From NCBI GenBank assembly GCA_017446265.1, contig JAFSRD010000004.1:62001-126000 (forward strand): 64,000 nt of DNA. Direction: 5' to 3'. Both the position numbers and the translations under genes were made by a program. Source of the DNA: Treponema sp. (lineage in GTDB: Bacteria > Spirochaetota > Spirochaetia > Treponematales > Treponemataceae). How positions within the stretch are numbered: position 1 is the first letter of the stretch; each line of letters begins with the position of its first letter. The notes beneath the pieces are model-generated. The model was given only the letters and a program-made list of their open reading frames with translations. It was not told where the DNA came from and did no database searches. Below are positions 53,576-62,335 of this stretch, in pieces.

Positions 53576-54295
53576 TTAAATTTCTTCAATATGATAAACG
53601 TAATCTAACGAACGCAAGGCCTCAATTATCTCGCTGTGCGTTTTGTATTTTTTTAGCTCCGCACTGCTGATTGAAATTGCGATTGAATAAACGCTAAGCC
53701 CAGAATTGACATACGCGGGGTTCATTTCTATAGCGTCAATAAAGAGACCAAGCCGCCGAATTGTCGTAACAAAGTTTTGCAAGTTCAAACTGTTTTTTAA
53801 TTCCAAGTGTATTTCAAAATGATTTGCGCGATTTTTAAGATAAAATTCAAACGCGGGTAGTCGCGAGAGACAGAACAGCAATGCAAGGAACGAGATTATA
53901 GTTACTGTATAAAATCCCGCGCCGAGAGCCATGCCAATAATGCAGCTGTTCCACAACGCAACTGATGTTGTAAGCCCCATGATTTGCTTGCGGGAATTTA
54001 AAAACAGCGAACGCGTTGCAATGCGTGCAACAGAAACTATCGTCGCAGCCGAAAGCAAAAAAAGACGCGCTCCAAACATAACGTTCACATGAATATCAAG
54101 CAGCATAACAACTGTACCTGTTATTGTTACGATAATAAATGTACGGAATCCTGCAGAATGCCGTTTGCTTGAACGTTCCCATCCGATTACGGCAGAAATG
54201 GCTGCCGAAACAAAAATGCGCAATATGATTGAATATACGTTTATGTCTGATGCCCAATTGCCAAGCAGCAATACGATGGGGTCTGTTGCCGTCAT
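53576..54295 (-). CDS. MgtC/SapB-family membrane protein
   Basis: 239 residues. N-terminal half has four to five membrane helices with the conserved IGWERSSKRHSAGFRTF and motifs around RIATRSLF; the C-terminal 80 residues form a small ACT-like cytoplasmic domain (HLELKNSLNLQNF... DYVYHIEEI). MgtC proteins help bacteria cope with low magnesium; some modulate P-type ATPases. The start overlaps the antiporter stop by ATGA, so the two are cotranslated. Confidence 0.9.
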   Translation of the reverse strand: MTATDPIVLLLGNWASDINVYSIILRIFVSAAISAVIGWERSSKRHSAGFRTFIIVTITGTVVMLLDIHVNVMFGARLFLLSAATIVSVARIATRSLFLNSRKQIMGLTTSVALWNSCIIGMALGAGFYTVTIISFLALLFCLSRLPAFEFYLKNRANHFEIHLELKNSLNLQNFVTTIRRLGLFIDAIEMNPAYVNSGLSVYSIAISISSAELKKYKTHSEIIEALRSLDYVYHIEEI

Positions 54296-55755
54296 TTCCG
54301 TTTTCTCCTTGTACGCAAATTATTTTTAGCATGCATGTTTTCGTGCGGCAAGAAAAAATAATTTTCTGCAGCTTCTGTATACGCAGCTTCTTCTTCATTG
54401 ATTGTATGAACGGGAAGTTCTTCTTGAATTTTCTGTATACGCTCAATCAAAAGTTCAAGCTGATTTTTTTCTTTACCGTCGGGCGTTGTTTCCAGTACAC
54501 TCACCAAATCTTCCAGTTTTGTTGAATACGAGTGCGAAAGATATAGCGCAAGTTTTGCACAGCCAGGACCAATGAGTTCATACAAAACGCTTGAGGCAAG
54601 TATGACCGTCTGTAAAACAGCACCTGCTTCACCGCCAAGCATTCTAGCGCCGAGCGCGGACAAACCTATTGCAACACCTGCTTGAGGAACAAGCGCAAGT
54701 CCTAAAAAGTTGCGTATCTCTTTAGGCTCTTTGGTGAGCAAACAGCCCAAAAACGCGCCGCCGTATTTTCCTGCAATACGCACAAAAAAGTACAACACGC
54801 TTACCACAAGCAGCGGCGTACTTCCTATTGAAACAGAAGAGTGCACGAGCATCTCGATGTTGAACGACATGCCAGAGCGAACAAAAAAGATTAATAAAAT
54901 CGGCGGGCTAAAATATGCAAGCTGTTTAAACAATTTATCATCGCCAGTGATATTTATATATGTCATTCCCATAGTCATGCAACCAAGCAATGGAGAGATG
55001 TCGAATATGACGCAGATGCCGCAAAAGGCAAACAAAAGCGCAATGGCAATAATCAAACGGTTGTCTGACGAATGGCGCGACGCTATCATCAGCTTCATAA
55101 TGAAGCCAAAAAACATACCGAGCGCCATGACAGCTGCGTTAGTAAAAAGTGGCAGCACCATTCGCAACACAGACAATGATTCATCAGAATGCAGATGCAG
55201 CGCAAGAGAAATGGCGACGCTATACGCAAGCAACCCTACAACATCGTCAAGTGCGACTACTTGCAGCAGCGTTTCCACGAAATTGCCTTTTGCTCCCGTC
55301 TGTCGAATAGTCATCATTGTTGAGGCAGGAGCCGTTGCAGCAGCGAGCGAGGCAAGCACAATAGAAAAGCCAAGCTCCAAATGCAGCGCAAAATGCACTG
55401 TAATAAAAACGAGCAGCGCCGCCGCCAATGATTCACACACTGTGATGATAACAACAGGCGCCGCTTTTTTTTTGAGTGTTGTAAGTTTAAAAAACTGCCC
55501 TGCATTGAACGCAATAAATGCAAGCGCAATATCGGGGAGAAACGCAGTTGCATTGATTATCGTTTCGGGAACAAGATTGAGACAAAACGGTCCGATTAAA
55601 ATGCCTGCCACGATATATGCAGTCACATTTGGAATTTTAAGCTTTTTTGTGATTCGCGTGAGCAAAAATCCCGAAAATAAAATGATTGAAATTGATATTA
55701 TTGCCATTGAAGGGGGTTGAAGCGAACCGGTATTTTTGTAAATAAAAGAAAGCAT
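54292..55755 (-). CDS. Cation:proton antiporter (CPA2, KefB-like)
   Basis: 487 residues from the ATG at 55755 (MLSFIYKNTGS); the TTG-started longer frame at 55764 is not used. About 12 membrane helices: GFLLTRITKKLKIPNVTAYIVAGILIGPF, ALDDVVGLLAYSVA and SFNIEMLVHSS are CPA2 features. The C-terminal tail (LEDLVSVLETTPDG...) is cytoplasmic and has no TrkA-N domain, so no direct NAD(H) gating. Moves Na+ or K+ against H+. Coupled to MgtC, hence perhaps a cation stress pair. Confidence 0.9.
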   Translation of the reverse strand: MLSFIYKNTGSLQPPSMAIISISIILFSGFLLTRITKKLKIPNVTAYIVAGILIGPFCLNLVPETIINATAFLPDIALAFIAFNAGQFFKLTTLKKKAAPVVIITVCESLAAALLVFITVHFALHLELGFSIVLASLAAATAPASTMMTIRQTGAKGNFVETLLQVVALDDVVGLLAYSVAISLALHLHSDESLSVLRMVLPLFTNAAVMALGMFFGFIMKLMIASRHSSDNRLIIAIALLFAFCGICVIFDISPLLGCMTMGMTYINITGDDKLFKQLAYFSPPILLIFFVRSGMSFNIEMLVHSSVSIGSTPLLVVSVLYFFVRIAGKYGGAFLGCLLTKEPKEIRNFLGLALVPQAGVAIGLSALGARMLGGEAGAVLQTVILASSVLYELIGPGCAKLALYLSHSYSTKLEDLVSVLETTPDGKEKNQLELLIERIQKIQEELPVHTINEEEAAYTEAAENYFFLPHENMHAKNNLRTRRKRK

Positions 55756-55946
55756 GAATCTCAATCCTTATGCGCAACATAATCAAAACGAGTAAAAAAA
55801 TCTCTGGGAACGCATTAAAAATATTATTATAGTATACCTATTGACTATAATTTGCAAGCACAAAGATAGTGACACGCAAAAAATATCATACATGCAATGA
55901 ACACACTGCGTTTCACGGTGCGCTTTTCGTTTGCCGCACAGCAAGT

Positions 55947-56501
55947 CTATGTACGTTTTTCCTTCGCCGCAATGCGCTGCTGCTTGCGCTCGCGCTCTGC
56001 CTTTTTCTTGGCAAGTTTTTCTTCGCGCCGCTTAAATTGCAATTTTATTTTTTCTGCAAACGCTTTGTCGCCCCGGTCTATAAATAAAATACCGTCCAAG
56101 TGATCTACTTCGTGTTGAATGATTCGCGCAAGCAGCCCATCTGCTTCAAGTGTGAACGGTTTGCCTTTTTCGTTGAGCGCCTGCACTGTTACGCGCATGG
56201 GACGGCGGATTGTTTCATACACACCGGGAATAGAAAGACAGCCTTCTTCATAGTCGCTCAACTCTTGCGACGTGGAGATAATCTGCGGATTAATAAATAC
56301 ACGACGCATTTTGTCATCGGCAAGTGCAATGAATATGCGCAGCTTTTTTCCAACTTGAGGACCTGCAAGCCCTACACCCTCGCGCGCAATCATTGCTTCA
56401 AACATATCGTCAATGAGGTTCCGTATTTCATCTGTTACTTCTGCGACAGGTTCTGCCTTCTCGCGCAAAACATCTTCGCCAAGTTTATAAATCTTTATCA
56501 C
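55947..56501 (-). CDS. def: Peptide deformylase
   Basis: Removes the formyl group from new proteins. 184 residues. Metal-site motifs GVGLAGPQVG, EGCLSIPGVY and QHEVDHLDG are complete. The C terminus carries an extra basic, Lys/Arg/Glu-rich tail (LAKKKAERERKQQRIAAKEKRT), about 20 residues longer than most bacterial enzymes and perhaps ribosome-binding. It is downstream of hisD with 41 bases between and the same orientation. Confidence 0.96.
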   Translation of the reverse strand: MIKIYKLGEDVLREKAEPVAEVTDEIRNLIDDMFEAMIAREGVGLAGPQVGKKLRIFIALADDKMRRVFINPQIISTSQELSDYEEGCLSIPGVYETIRRPMRVTVQALNEKGKPFTLEADGLLARIIQHEVDHLDGILFIDRGDKAFAEKIKLQFKRREEKLAKKKAERERKQQRIAAKEKRT

Positions 56502-56542
56502 ATAAAACTCCTGTATTAGACATCTTTACTCTGCAATCTTTT

Positions 56543-57871
56543 TCACTGCAAACGCAACCGTGCAGCATTCGCGTGAGCAGCAAGCCCTTCGGCATCTCCC
56601 AAATGCGCGCTTGCCTCTGCACTTTTTTTTAACCCTTCCGCACCTTTTTCTGCGCGGAGCGTCGTTACTGTTTTCAAAAAGCAGCGCACGCTCAAGCCAC
56701 CGGTAAATCGTGCAGAACCTGAAGTTGGCAGCGTGTGATTCAATCCTGCTGCATAATCACCGAACACTTCTGCCGCGTAATGCCCCACAAAGAGCGAGCC
56801 GTAATTGCTGACGAGCGATACGATTTTTTCGCGCGCGCTTCCCTCTTCCATTGCAAGTTCAAGATGTTCAGGAGCCTTGCGATTCGCAAGTTCTGCAGCC
56901 TGCTCAAGCGACTCGGTAATGATAATCCTGCCGCATGTTTCAATGCTTGCTTCTGCTGTTTTGCGCGTAGGAAGAAGCGCAAGCTGTTTTTCAATTTCTG
57001 ATGCAACATTTTGTGCAAGCAGTTTGTCGGGCGTAGCGAGCACAGGTTGCGCCACAACATCGTGCTCCGCTTGTGCAAGCAAGTCTGCCGCAATCCACAC
57101 AGGGTTTGCAGAACTGTCGGCAATGATGAACACTTCTGTTGGACCTGCAATCATGTCTATGCCAACAGTGCCGTACACCTCTTTTTTGGCAGCGGCAACA
57201 AATTTATTGCCAGGCCCTACGATTACATCGCATGCAGAAATAGTTTGCGTACCAAACGCCATGGCCGCAATCGCTTGCGCACCGCCAACTGCATACACCT
57301 GTTTTACGCCGCAAATGCAGGCTGCAGCAAGAATCGTTTCATCTGCATACGGTTTGTCGCTCGCGCCCCCATGCACGTTGCAAGGATGTGCGCGCGGCGG
57401 AGTGCACAGCACAATTTCCCGCACGCCCGCTGCAAGTGCAGGCGTTACTGTCATAACAACTGTTGACACAAGCGGAAAACGTCCTGCGGGAACATACACG
57501 CCCGCGCGAGAAATGGGAATTATCTTTTGCCCGGTAAAAAGCCCGCGCTCAAGCTCCACTTCAAAATCAGTAAATGATTCTTTTTGCTTTAAAGCAAAGC
57601 GTAACGCTAAATCACGAGAATACACGAGCGCGTCATATACGCGTTGATTTTCGCGCTGCAATTTTTCTGCCGCCCGTACAAGCTCGCTTTCGCAAATCAA
57701 AAATGATGAAGTGCAGATGCCGTCGAATTTTTTGCTGCATTCACGAAGCGCATCATCTCCACGCACTTTTATATCGTCAAGCACAGCGCGCACAAGCCCT
57801 GACGAATCGGCAAAATCACGCGGCGCAAAAAATGAATCTTCAACATCTGACGCATTTTGTATTTTTATCAT
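56543..57871 (-). CDS. hisD: Histidinol dehydrogenase
   Basis: Oxidises histidinol to histidine, the last two steps of the pathway. 442 residues from the ATG at 57871 (MIKIQNASDVEDSFF); another ATG eight codons upstream (57895) with GCAGG before it is a possible alternative. Key motifs: AVGGAQAIAAMAFGT, VGPGNKFVAAAKKEV, AGPTEVFIIAD, and DYAAGLNHTLPTSG. Divergent from the hisA-hisI-hisE fusion gene, 124 bases away, so the two his genes share a regulatory region. Not preceded by hisG or other his genes here. Confidence 0.95.
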   Translation of the reverse strand: MIKIQNASDVEDSFFAPRDFADSSGLVRAVLDDIKVRGDDALRECSKKFDGICTSSFLICESELVRAAEKLQRENQRVYDALVYSRDLALRFALKQKESFTDFEVELERGLFTGQKIIPISRAGVYVPAGRFPLVSTVVMTVTPALAAGVREIVLCTPPRAHPCNVHGGASDKPYADETILAAACICGVKQVYAVGGAQAIAAMAFGTQTISACDVIVGPGNKFVAAAKKEVYGTVGIDMIAGPTEVFIIADSSANPVWIAADLLAQAEHDVVAQPVLATPDKLLAQNVASEIEKQLALLPTRKTAEASIETCGRIIITESLEQAAELANRKAPEHLELAMEEGSAREKIVSLVSNYGSLFVGHYAAEVFGDYAAGLNHTLPTSGSARFTGGLSVRCFLKTVTTLRAEKGAEGLKKSAEASAHLGDAEGLAAHANAARLRLQ

Positions 57872-57982
57872 GGTGTTGCTACTTCGCTGCTGCATTGACG
57901 TTGCCTGCAAGATTTACCAAGCACAGCACGCAATTTGAACCTGGCAGCTGCATGCAGTATAGCAAAAAATAAATAATTATGC

Positions 57983-57988
57983 TATAAC
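57983..57988 (+). promoter_or_regulatory. -10-like box of the hisA-hisI-hisE gene
   Basis: TATAAC ending seven bases before the ATG at 57996; -35 weak. No ribosome site, so a leaderless message is predicted. Confidence 0.45.
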
Positions 57989-57995
57989 GGTCATT

Positions 57996-59297
57996 ATGGT
58001 AATCGCTTCAATTGATTTGAAAGATGGCCGTGTCGTGCAGCTGAAAAATGGAAAGTCGCTCGTGCTTGAACGCGACGATGCAGACGCGCTCATAGAAGAG
58101 TTCAACCGTTACGGCGAGGTTGCAGTAATAGATTTAGATGCTGCGCTTGGGAATATCGACAAAAAAGGCAACACAAAAAATACGGAACTTTTGAAGCAGC
58201 TTTTGCGCAAGGGGAATGTACGCGCAGGTGGCGGCATTCGGAGTGTGCGACGCGCAAAAGAACTCGTTGCACTTGGCGCGGAAAAAGTGATTGTCGGTTC
58301 TGCTGCATGGAATGTAGACGCAACGGAACATTCAAACATTATCAATGCAGCATTTCTTGAAGAGCTTGCATCAGCAATTGGAAAGCAGCGAATCATCATT
58401 GCGGTTGACTCAATAGACGGAAACATTGCGGTAAAAGGTTGGACAGAAACAGCAAACGTGCCGCTCATCCAAGGTGCACAGCTTGCAGAAAAATATTGCA
58501 GCGAACTGCTTTTTACGTGCGTAGAAAAAGAAGGCTGCATGAACGGTACGGACATGGCTCTCGTACAGCAGCTTCGAAACGCAGTGAAATGTCGAGTTGT
58601 TGCAGCAGGCGGCGTTTCATCTGTTGCAGAAATTGCATCGCTCCAAAAAATGGGGTGTGATGTGCAACTTGGAATGGCACTGTATACGGAAGCTGTTTCG
58701 CTCAAAGACGCGTTCATTAGCTGCTTGAACTGGGAAAAATCGCCGCTCATTCCTGTAGTTGCGCAGAGCGTGAACGGAGATGTGCTTATGCTCGGCTATG
58801 CAAATCAAGCGGCAGTTGCAAAGTCATTCGACACAAATCGGCTCACGTTTTTTAGCCGCACGCGCAACATGCTGTGGACAAAAGGCGAAACAAGCGGCAA
58901 CTACCTTGAGCTTGTAAAACTCCGCGCAGATTGCGACCGCGACACAGTGCTTGCAACTGTCGTGCCGCATGGAACTGTATGCCACACTGGAGCATTTACG
59001 TGCTTTTCGGGCGAAGCGGCAGAATCGTCATCTGCGGGAAAGCTGTATGACATCATCGCCGAGCGGTTTTCGCATCCTACACCTGGCTCGTACACGGCAA
59101 CGCTTGACAACGCGCGCGTGCGTGAAAAAATTATGGAAGAAGCAGAAGAGCTTTGCAGCGAAGCGCAAACAAAACAAGACATTGTTTGGGAAGCAGCGGA
59201 TTTGTTTTATTTTTTGAACGTGCTCATGTATAAGGAAAGCGTCACCTGGAAAGATGTGTATGATGAACTTGACAGGCGGCATCGGGAGCGGCAGTGA
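57996..59297 (+). CDS. HisA-HisI-HisE fusion: isomerase, PR-AMP cyclohydrolase, PR-ATP pyrophosphatase
   Basis: 433 residues carrying three consecutive histidine-pathway activities in one chain. Residues about 1-245 are a HisA (betaalpha)8 barrel: ASIDLKDGRVVQL with its catalytic Asp, AGGGIRSVRRA, and VDSIDGNIAVKGW with the second Asp. Residues about 250-345 are HisI: SVNGDVLMLGYANQAAV, DCDRDTVLATV and CHTGAFTCF (zinc ligands). The C-terminal 85 residues are HisE: IAERFSHPTPGSYTATL and EKIMEEAEELCSEA. All catalytic residues of each part are present. The chain order is the reverse of the pathway order E, I, A. HisIE fusions are common; a three-domain fusion with HisA is unusual. Confidence 0.93.
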   Translation: MVIASIDLKDGRVVQLKNGKSLVLERDDADALIEEFNRYGEVAVIDLDAALGNIDKKGNTKNTELLKQLLRKGNVRAGGGIRSVRRAKELVALGAEKVIVGSAAWNVDATEHSNIINAAFLEELASAIGKQRIIIAVDSIDGNIAVKGWTETANVPLIQGAQLAEKYCSELLFTCVEKEGCMNGTDMALVQQLRNAVKCRVVAAGGVSSVAEIASLQKMGCDVQLGMALYTEAVSLKDAFISCLNWEKSPLIPVVAQSVNGDVLMLGYANQAAVAKSFDTNRLTFFSRTRNMLWTKGETSGNYLELVKLRADCDRDTVLATVVPHGTVCHTGAFTCFSGEAAESSSAGKLYDIIAERFSHPTPGSYTATLDNARVREKIMEEAEELCSEAQTKQDIVWEAADLFYFLNVLMYKESVTWKDVYDELDRRHRERQ

Positions 59298-59487
59298 ATT
59301 GTAATTAATCACTAGCACGCTAAAAGGCATCTCTAAAACTAAACATTATGAGCATCTCTAAAAACGCCCTTCGTGAGTTTCCTATGATATTTGTCAATAG
59401 CAAATGCTCCCAATTCCATAATTTTAAGATGCCAACGCTTCTTCAGCAAGTTTTTCAAAGTCACCTCAAAATGGAGCAACAGAGCAT

Positions 59488-59937
59488 CTACTTTAATGCT
59501 TTAAGCAAATTCGTGCATCCCGCATACACATCGTTCCATGTTGCGTCAAAATCTCCAGTATACCACGGGTCCGCAACATCGCGCGAAAGACCACAATATT
59601 CAAGCAACTTGTGCATTTTGCGCATGTTGTCGTTGCCAAACATACGGCGCATATAGTACATGTTTTCGTCATCCATGCCGATAAGCAAATCGTATCTGTC
59701 GTAGTCGGCGGGTGTAATTCTGCGTGCAGCGCGCCTTTTATACGGTACGCCCATCTCGTTGAGCTTTGCGCGCGTTCCCTGATGCGTGTCATTACCAAGT
59801 TCTTCGCTACTTGTAGCAGCAGAAGCAATCTCAAACTCGTGCGCACGACCTGTTTGTGTAACGAGATGCTTCATCACGAATTCCGCCATAGGAGAGCGGC
59901 ATATATTTCCGTGACAAATAAATAAAATGCTATGCAT
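59488..59937 (-). CDS. Low-molecular-weight protein tyrosine phosphatase
   Basis: 149 residues. P-loop FICHGNICRSPMAEF at residue 6 with the CX5R signature, and the general-acid DPW motif in VADPWYTGDFDATW. Removes phosphate from tyrosine (or acts on arginine phosphate in some families). No partner kinase is near. The promoter box ends seven bases before the start (leaderless). Confidence 0.94.
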   Translation of the reverse strand: MHSILFICHGNICRSPMAEFVMKHLVTQTGRAHEFEIASAATSSEELGNDTHQGTRAKLNEMGVPYKRRAARRITPADYDRYDLLIGMDDENMYYMRRMFGNDNMRKMHKLLEYCGLSRDVADPWYTGDFDATWNDVYAGCTNLLKALK

Positions 59938-59944
59938 AAAAAGC

Positions 59945-59974
59945 AGTATATCCTAAAAAACGGCATTTGTACAA
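59945..59974 (-). promoter_or_regulatory. Promoter of the LMW phosphatase, leaderless type
   Basis: Minus strand TTGTAC (59974-59969), 18-base spacer, TATACT (59950-59945), seven bases to the ATG at 59937. Confidence 0.65.
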
Positions 59975-59977
59975 GCA

Positions 59978-60014
59978 ATCAAAAAGGCATCCTGCCAACG
60001 ACAGGATGCCCAAA
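59978..60014 (-). terminator. Hairpin with T-run and no gene before it (possible small RNA end)
   Basis: GGCATCCTG...CAGGATGCC, seven-base loop, followed on the minus strand by TTTTT. It is a good Rho-independent terminator for a leftward transcript, yet no leftward gene precedes it; the plus-strand gene to the right starts at 60209. A short noncoding RNA or attenuated leader from about 60085 is possible; a TATGATATAG box lies near there on the minus strand. Confidence 0.55.
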
Positions 60015-60208
60015 AAGGAGAGGAGAAAGCAAATCAGATTACGTTTGCTCTTGCATTCACCTATAAAACAGCATCCAGCAAAAATAGTTACATGACTATA
60101 TCATAGGTGCTGCAAAATACGCCTGAATGCAACGATAATAACAAAAAGTTATTGACTTTTTTTCTATAAAATGTTAGAGCAAGACAAAGGCGAAAGGAGG
60201 CCTTTATT

Positions 60209-62170
60209 ATGATAAAACGATTATTTTTGGTTCTTGCTGTTTGTGCCGCATTCGGTTTTGTGGGCTGTGGCGGCAAGTCGATTAAAGACGGTACGTATAC
60301 CGCTTCTGTAGGTGGTATGAACGATGACGTAGAAGTACAAGTGACTATCGCAAACAAAAAGATTGTAAATGTCGCTGTCACAAAAGAATCGGAAACGCCT
60401 GGAATCGGCAGCCCGCTCAAAACAAAAAGCGGGCAAGTGCTCACAGCTGGCGGACTTTCGCCAATAGAATTGATTCCAGCAGAAATCGTAAAAAATCAGA
60501 GCGTCAATGTTGACGTAGTTACCGGTGCAACAATTACGTCGCGTGCAATCATGGCTGCTGTTTCAAATTGTTTACGCGAAGCAGGAGCGCAAACTGCCAA
60601 CTGGAACGCAAAGCCTGCGCCTGCCTCTGCTCCTTCAAATGCCGCTGCTGATGTTGTCGTACTCGGCGGTGGTGGCGCAGGTCTTGCCGCAGCAGTCGCA
60701 GCAGGACAGCACGGCAAATCTGTCATCGTCGTAGAAAAAAATGGCTCTGTCGGCGGCGACACGCTCGTATGCGGTGCAATCTACAACACTGCGGACGCAA
60801 CACTTCAGTCAAAAGTCACCATGACTGACGCAGTAAAGCGCACAATTGAAGCAGCGCTTGCTGAAAGCGCACAAAACGCAGAACATGCAGCACTGCAAGC
60901 AGAAGTTCGTGCACAGTGGAACGCGTACAAAGCGAGCGGCCGTACAGATTTGTTCGACTCAAAAGAATGGTACGCACTCCAGACGTGGAATGGCGGCGAC
61001 AAAGTTGCAAATCTCGACCTTGTAAAAAGGTTGACGTATAACGCATATGACGGTCTCATGTGGATTGAAAATCTCGGCATGGAATTTGAAGACCAAATCA
61101 GCCAGGGGGCGGGCGCTTTGTGGCAGCGCACGCATACGAGCCTTATGCAGATGGGCACGGGCTTCATCTCAACATATGTGAGCAACATCGAAAAGATGAA
61201 CAACGTCACCGTCATGGTTGAGACAACGGCAAAGTCGCTTGTAAAAGACGGCAACAGAGTTACTGGCGCTGTGTGCATTGACAGAAACGGGAACGAATTT
61301 ACCGTGAGCGGCAAGGACGGCGTTATTATTGCAACTGGCGGATTTGCAGCAAATGGCGCAATGGTGCAGCAGTACAATACGACAGGCAAGTGGCAAGACT
61401 TGACTAACGTTGCGACAACAAATCGCTTCTCGTCTTCGCAAGGTGATGGAATCACCATGGCGTTGAACGCGGGCGCAGGGCTTGTAGACATGGAACAGAT
61501 TCAGCTTTTGTATCTTGGCAACCTTAAAGACGGACAACTTACAAAATATCCTCCACGTGATGTAAACGGCACTGACCAAATCATCTTCATCAACAAAGAC
61601 GGCGAACGATTCACAAACGAAGGCGGCAGGCGTGATGACATTTGTCTTGCAGTTTTTAAACAGAGGGATGCAGCATTCTACATGCTTGAATCTGGCGACG
61701 GTGCAGGATATGTTGACATTGCCAGTCCGAATTGGCGAAGCGCAGACGGATTCACGTTCGACTATTTGAAAAACAATGAGTTCATCTACACAGCCGATAC
61801 GCTCGACGAGCTTGCGCAAAAGCTTGACATGGATGCTGCAAAACTCAAAGCAACAATAGACGCGTTCAACGCAAGCGTTGATTCAGGACATGATGCATTC
61901 GGACGCACGTTGTATTCGACAAAACTCACAAAAGGTCCGTGGGTGGCAACACCACGCCAGGCATGCGTGCATCACACAATGGGCGGCATTGCAATAGACA
62001 CAAGCACCCATGTGCTCGACTCGAGCGGCACTGTGATTCCTGGTCTCTATGCGGCAGGCGAAGTTACTGGCGCTATCCACGGCGGCAATCGTTTAGGTGG
62101 AAATGCAGTTGTTGACACTGTTGTATTCGGCAAAATGGCAGGCGACGCTGTTGTAAAAGACGCAATGTAA
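60209..62170 (+). CDS. FMN/FAD lipoprotein reductase (fumarate/urocanate reductase-like)
   Basis: 653 residues. Lipobox FVGC (Cys20); FMN-binding domain (residues about 22-115) with the ApbE target motif VVTGATITS (Thr108); then an FAD-binding domain from VVLGGGGAGLAAAVAAGQHG. Active-site features of flavocytochrome-c-type fumarate reductases are present: FTNEGGRRDD, VHHTMGGIAIDT and GGNRLGGNAVVDT. No haem-binding CXXCH is seen. Predicted to reduce a fumarate- or urocanate-like acceptor outside the cytoplasm using electrons passed through FMN. GGAGG six bases before the start. Terminator follows. Confidence 0.93.
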   Translation: MIKRLFLVLAVCAAFGFVGCGGKSIKDGTYTASVGGMNDDVEVQVTIANKKIVNVAVTKESETPGIGSPLKTKSGQVLTAGGLSPIELIPAEIVKNQSVNVDVVTGATITSRAIMAAVSNCLREAGAQTANWNAKPAPASAPSNAAADVVVLGGGGAGLAAAVAAGQHGKSVIVVEKNGSVGGDTLVCGAIYNTADATLQSKVTMTDAVKRTIEAALAESAQNAEHAALQAEVRAQWNAYKASGRTDLFDSKEWYALQTWNGGDKVANLDLVKRLTYNAYDGLMWIENLGMEFEDQISQGAGALWQRTHTSLMQMGTGFISTYVSNIEKMNNVTVMVETTAKSLVKDGNRVTGAVCIDRNGNEFTVSGKDGVIIATGGFAANGAMVQQYNTTGKWQDLTNVATTNRFSSSQGDGITMALNAGAGLVDMEQIQLLYLGNLKDGQLTKYPPRDVNGTDQIIFINKDGERFTNEGGRRDDICLAVFKQRDAAFYMLESGDGAGYVDIASPNWRSADGFTFDYLKNNEFIYTADTLDELAQKLDMDAAKLKATIDAFNASVDSGHDAFGRTLYSTKLTKGPWVATPRQACVHHTMGGIAIDTSTHVLDSSGTVIPGLYAAGEVTGAIHGGNRLGGNAVVDTVVFGKMAGDAVVKDAM

Positions 62171-62193
62171 AAATTATTATTTTTACGTGATTA

Positions 62194-62233
62194 AAAATCC
62201 GCAGGAACGCGAGAGCGTGCTTCTGCGGATTTT
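62194..62233 (+). terminator. Terminator of the flavin reductase gene
   Basis: AAAATCCGCAG (62194-62204) pairs with CTGCGGATTTT (62223-62233). A second hairpin follows at 62240-62270 (ATACGGAGCGCA with TGCGCTCCGTAT). Confidence 0.8.
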
Positions 62234-62299
62234 CTATTCATACGGAGCGCAAGAAACATGCGCTCCGTATAAGTCAGCAGCAAATCCGTTTACAGCGGG

Positions 62300-62329
62300 T
62301 TGATGTCCGATGCCATTAGCAGTTATACT
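62300..62329 (+). promoter_or_regulatory. Promoter of the glutathione peroxidase gene
   Basis: TTGATG (62300-62305), 18-base spacer, TATACT (62324-62329), six bases before the ATG at 62336; leaderless form. Confidence 0.6.
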
Positions 62330-62335
62330 AGCAGT

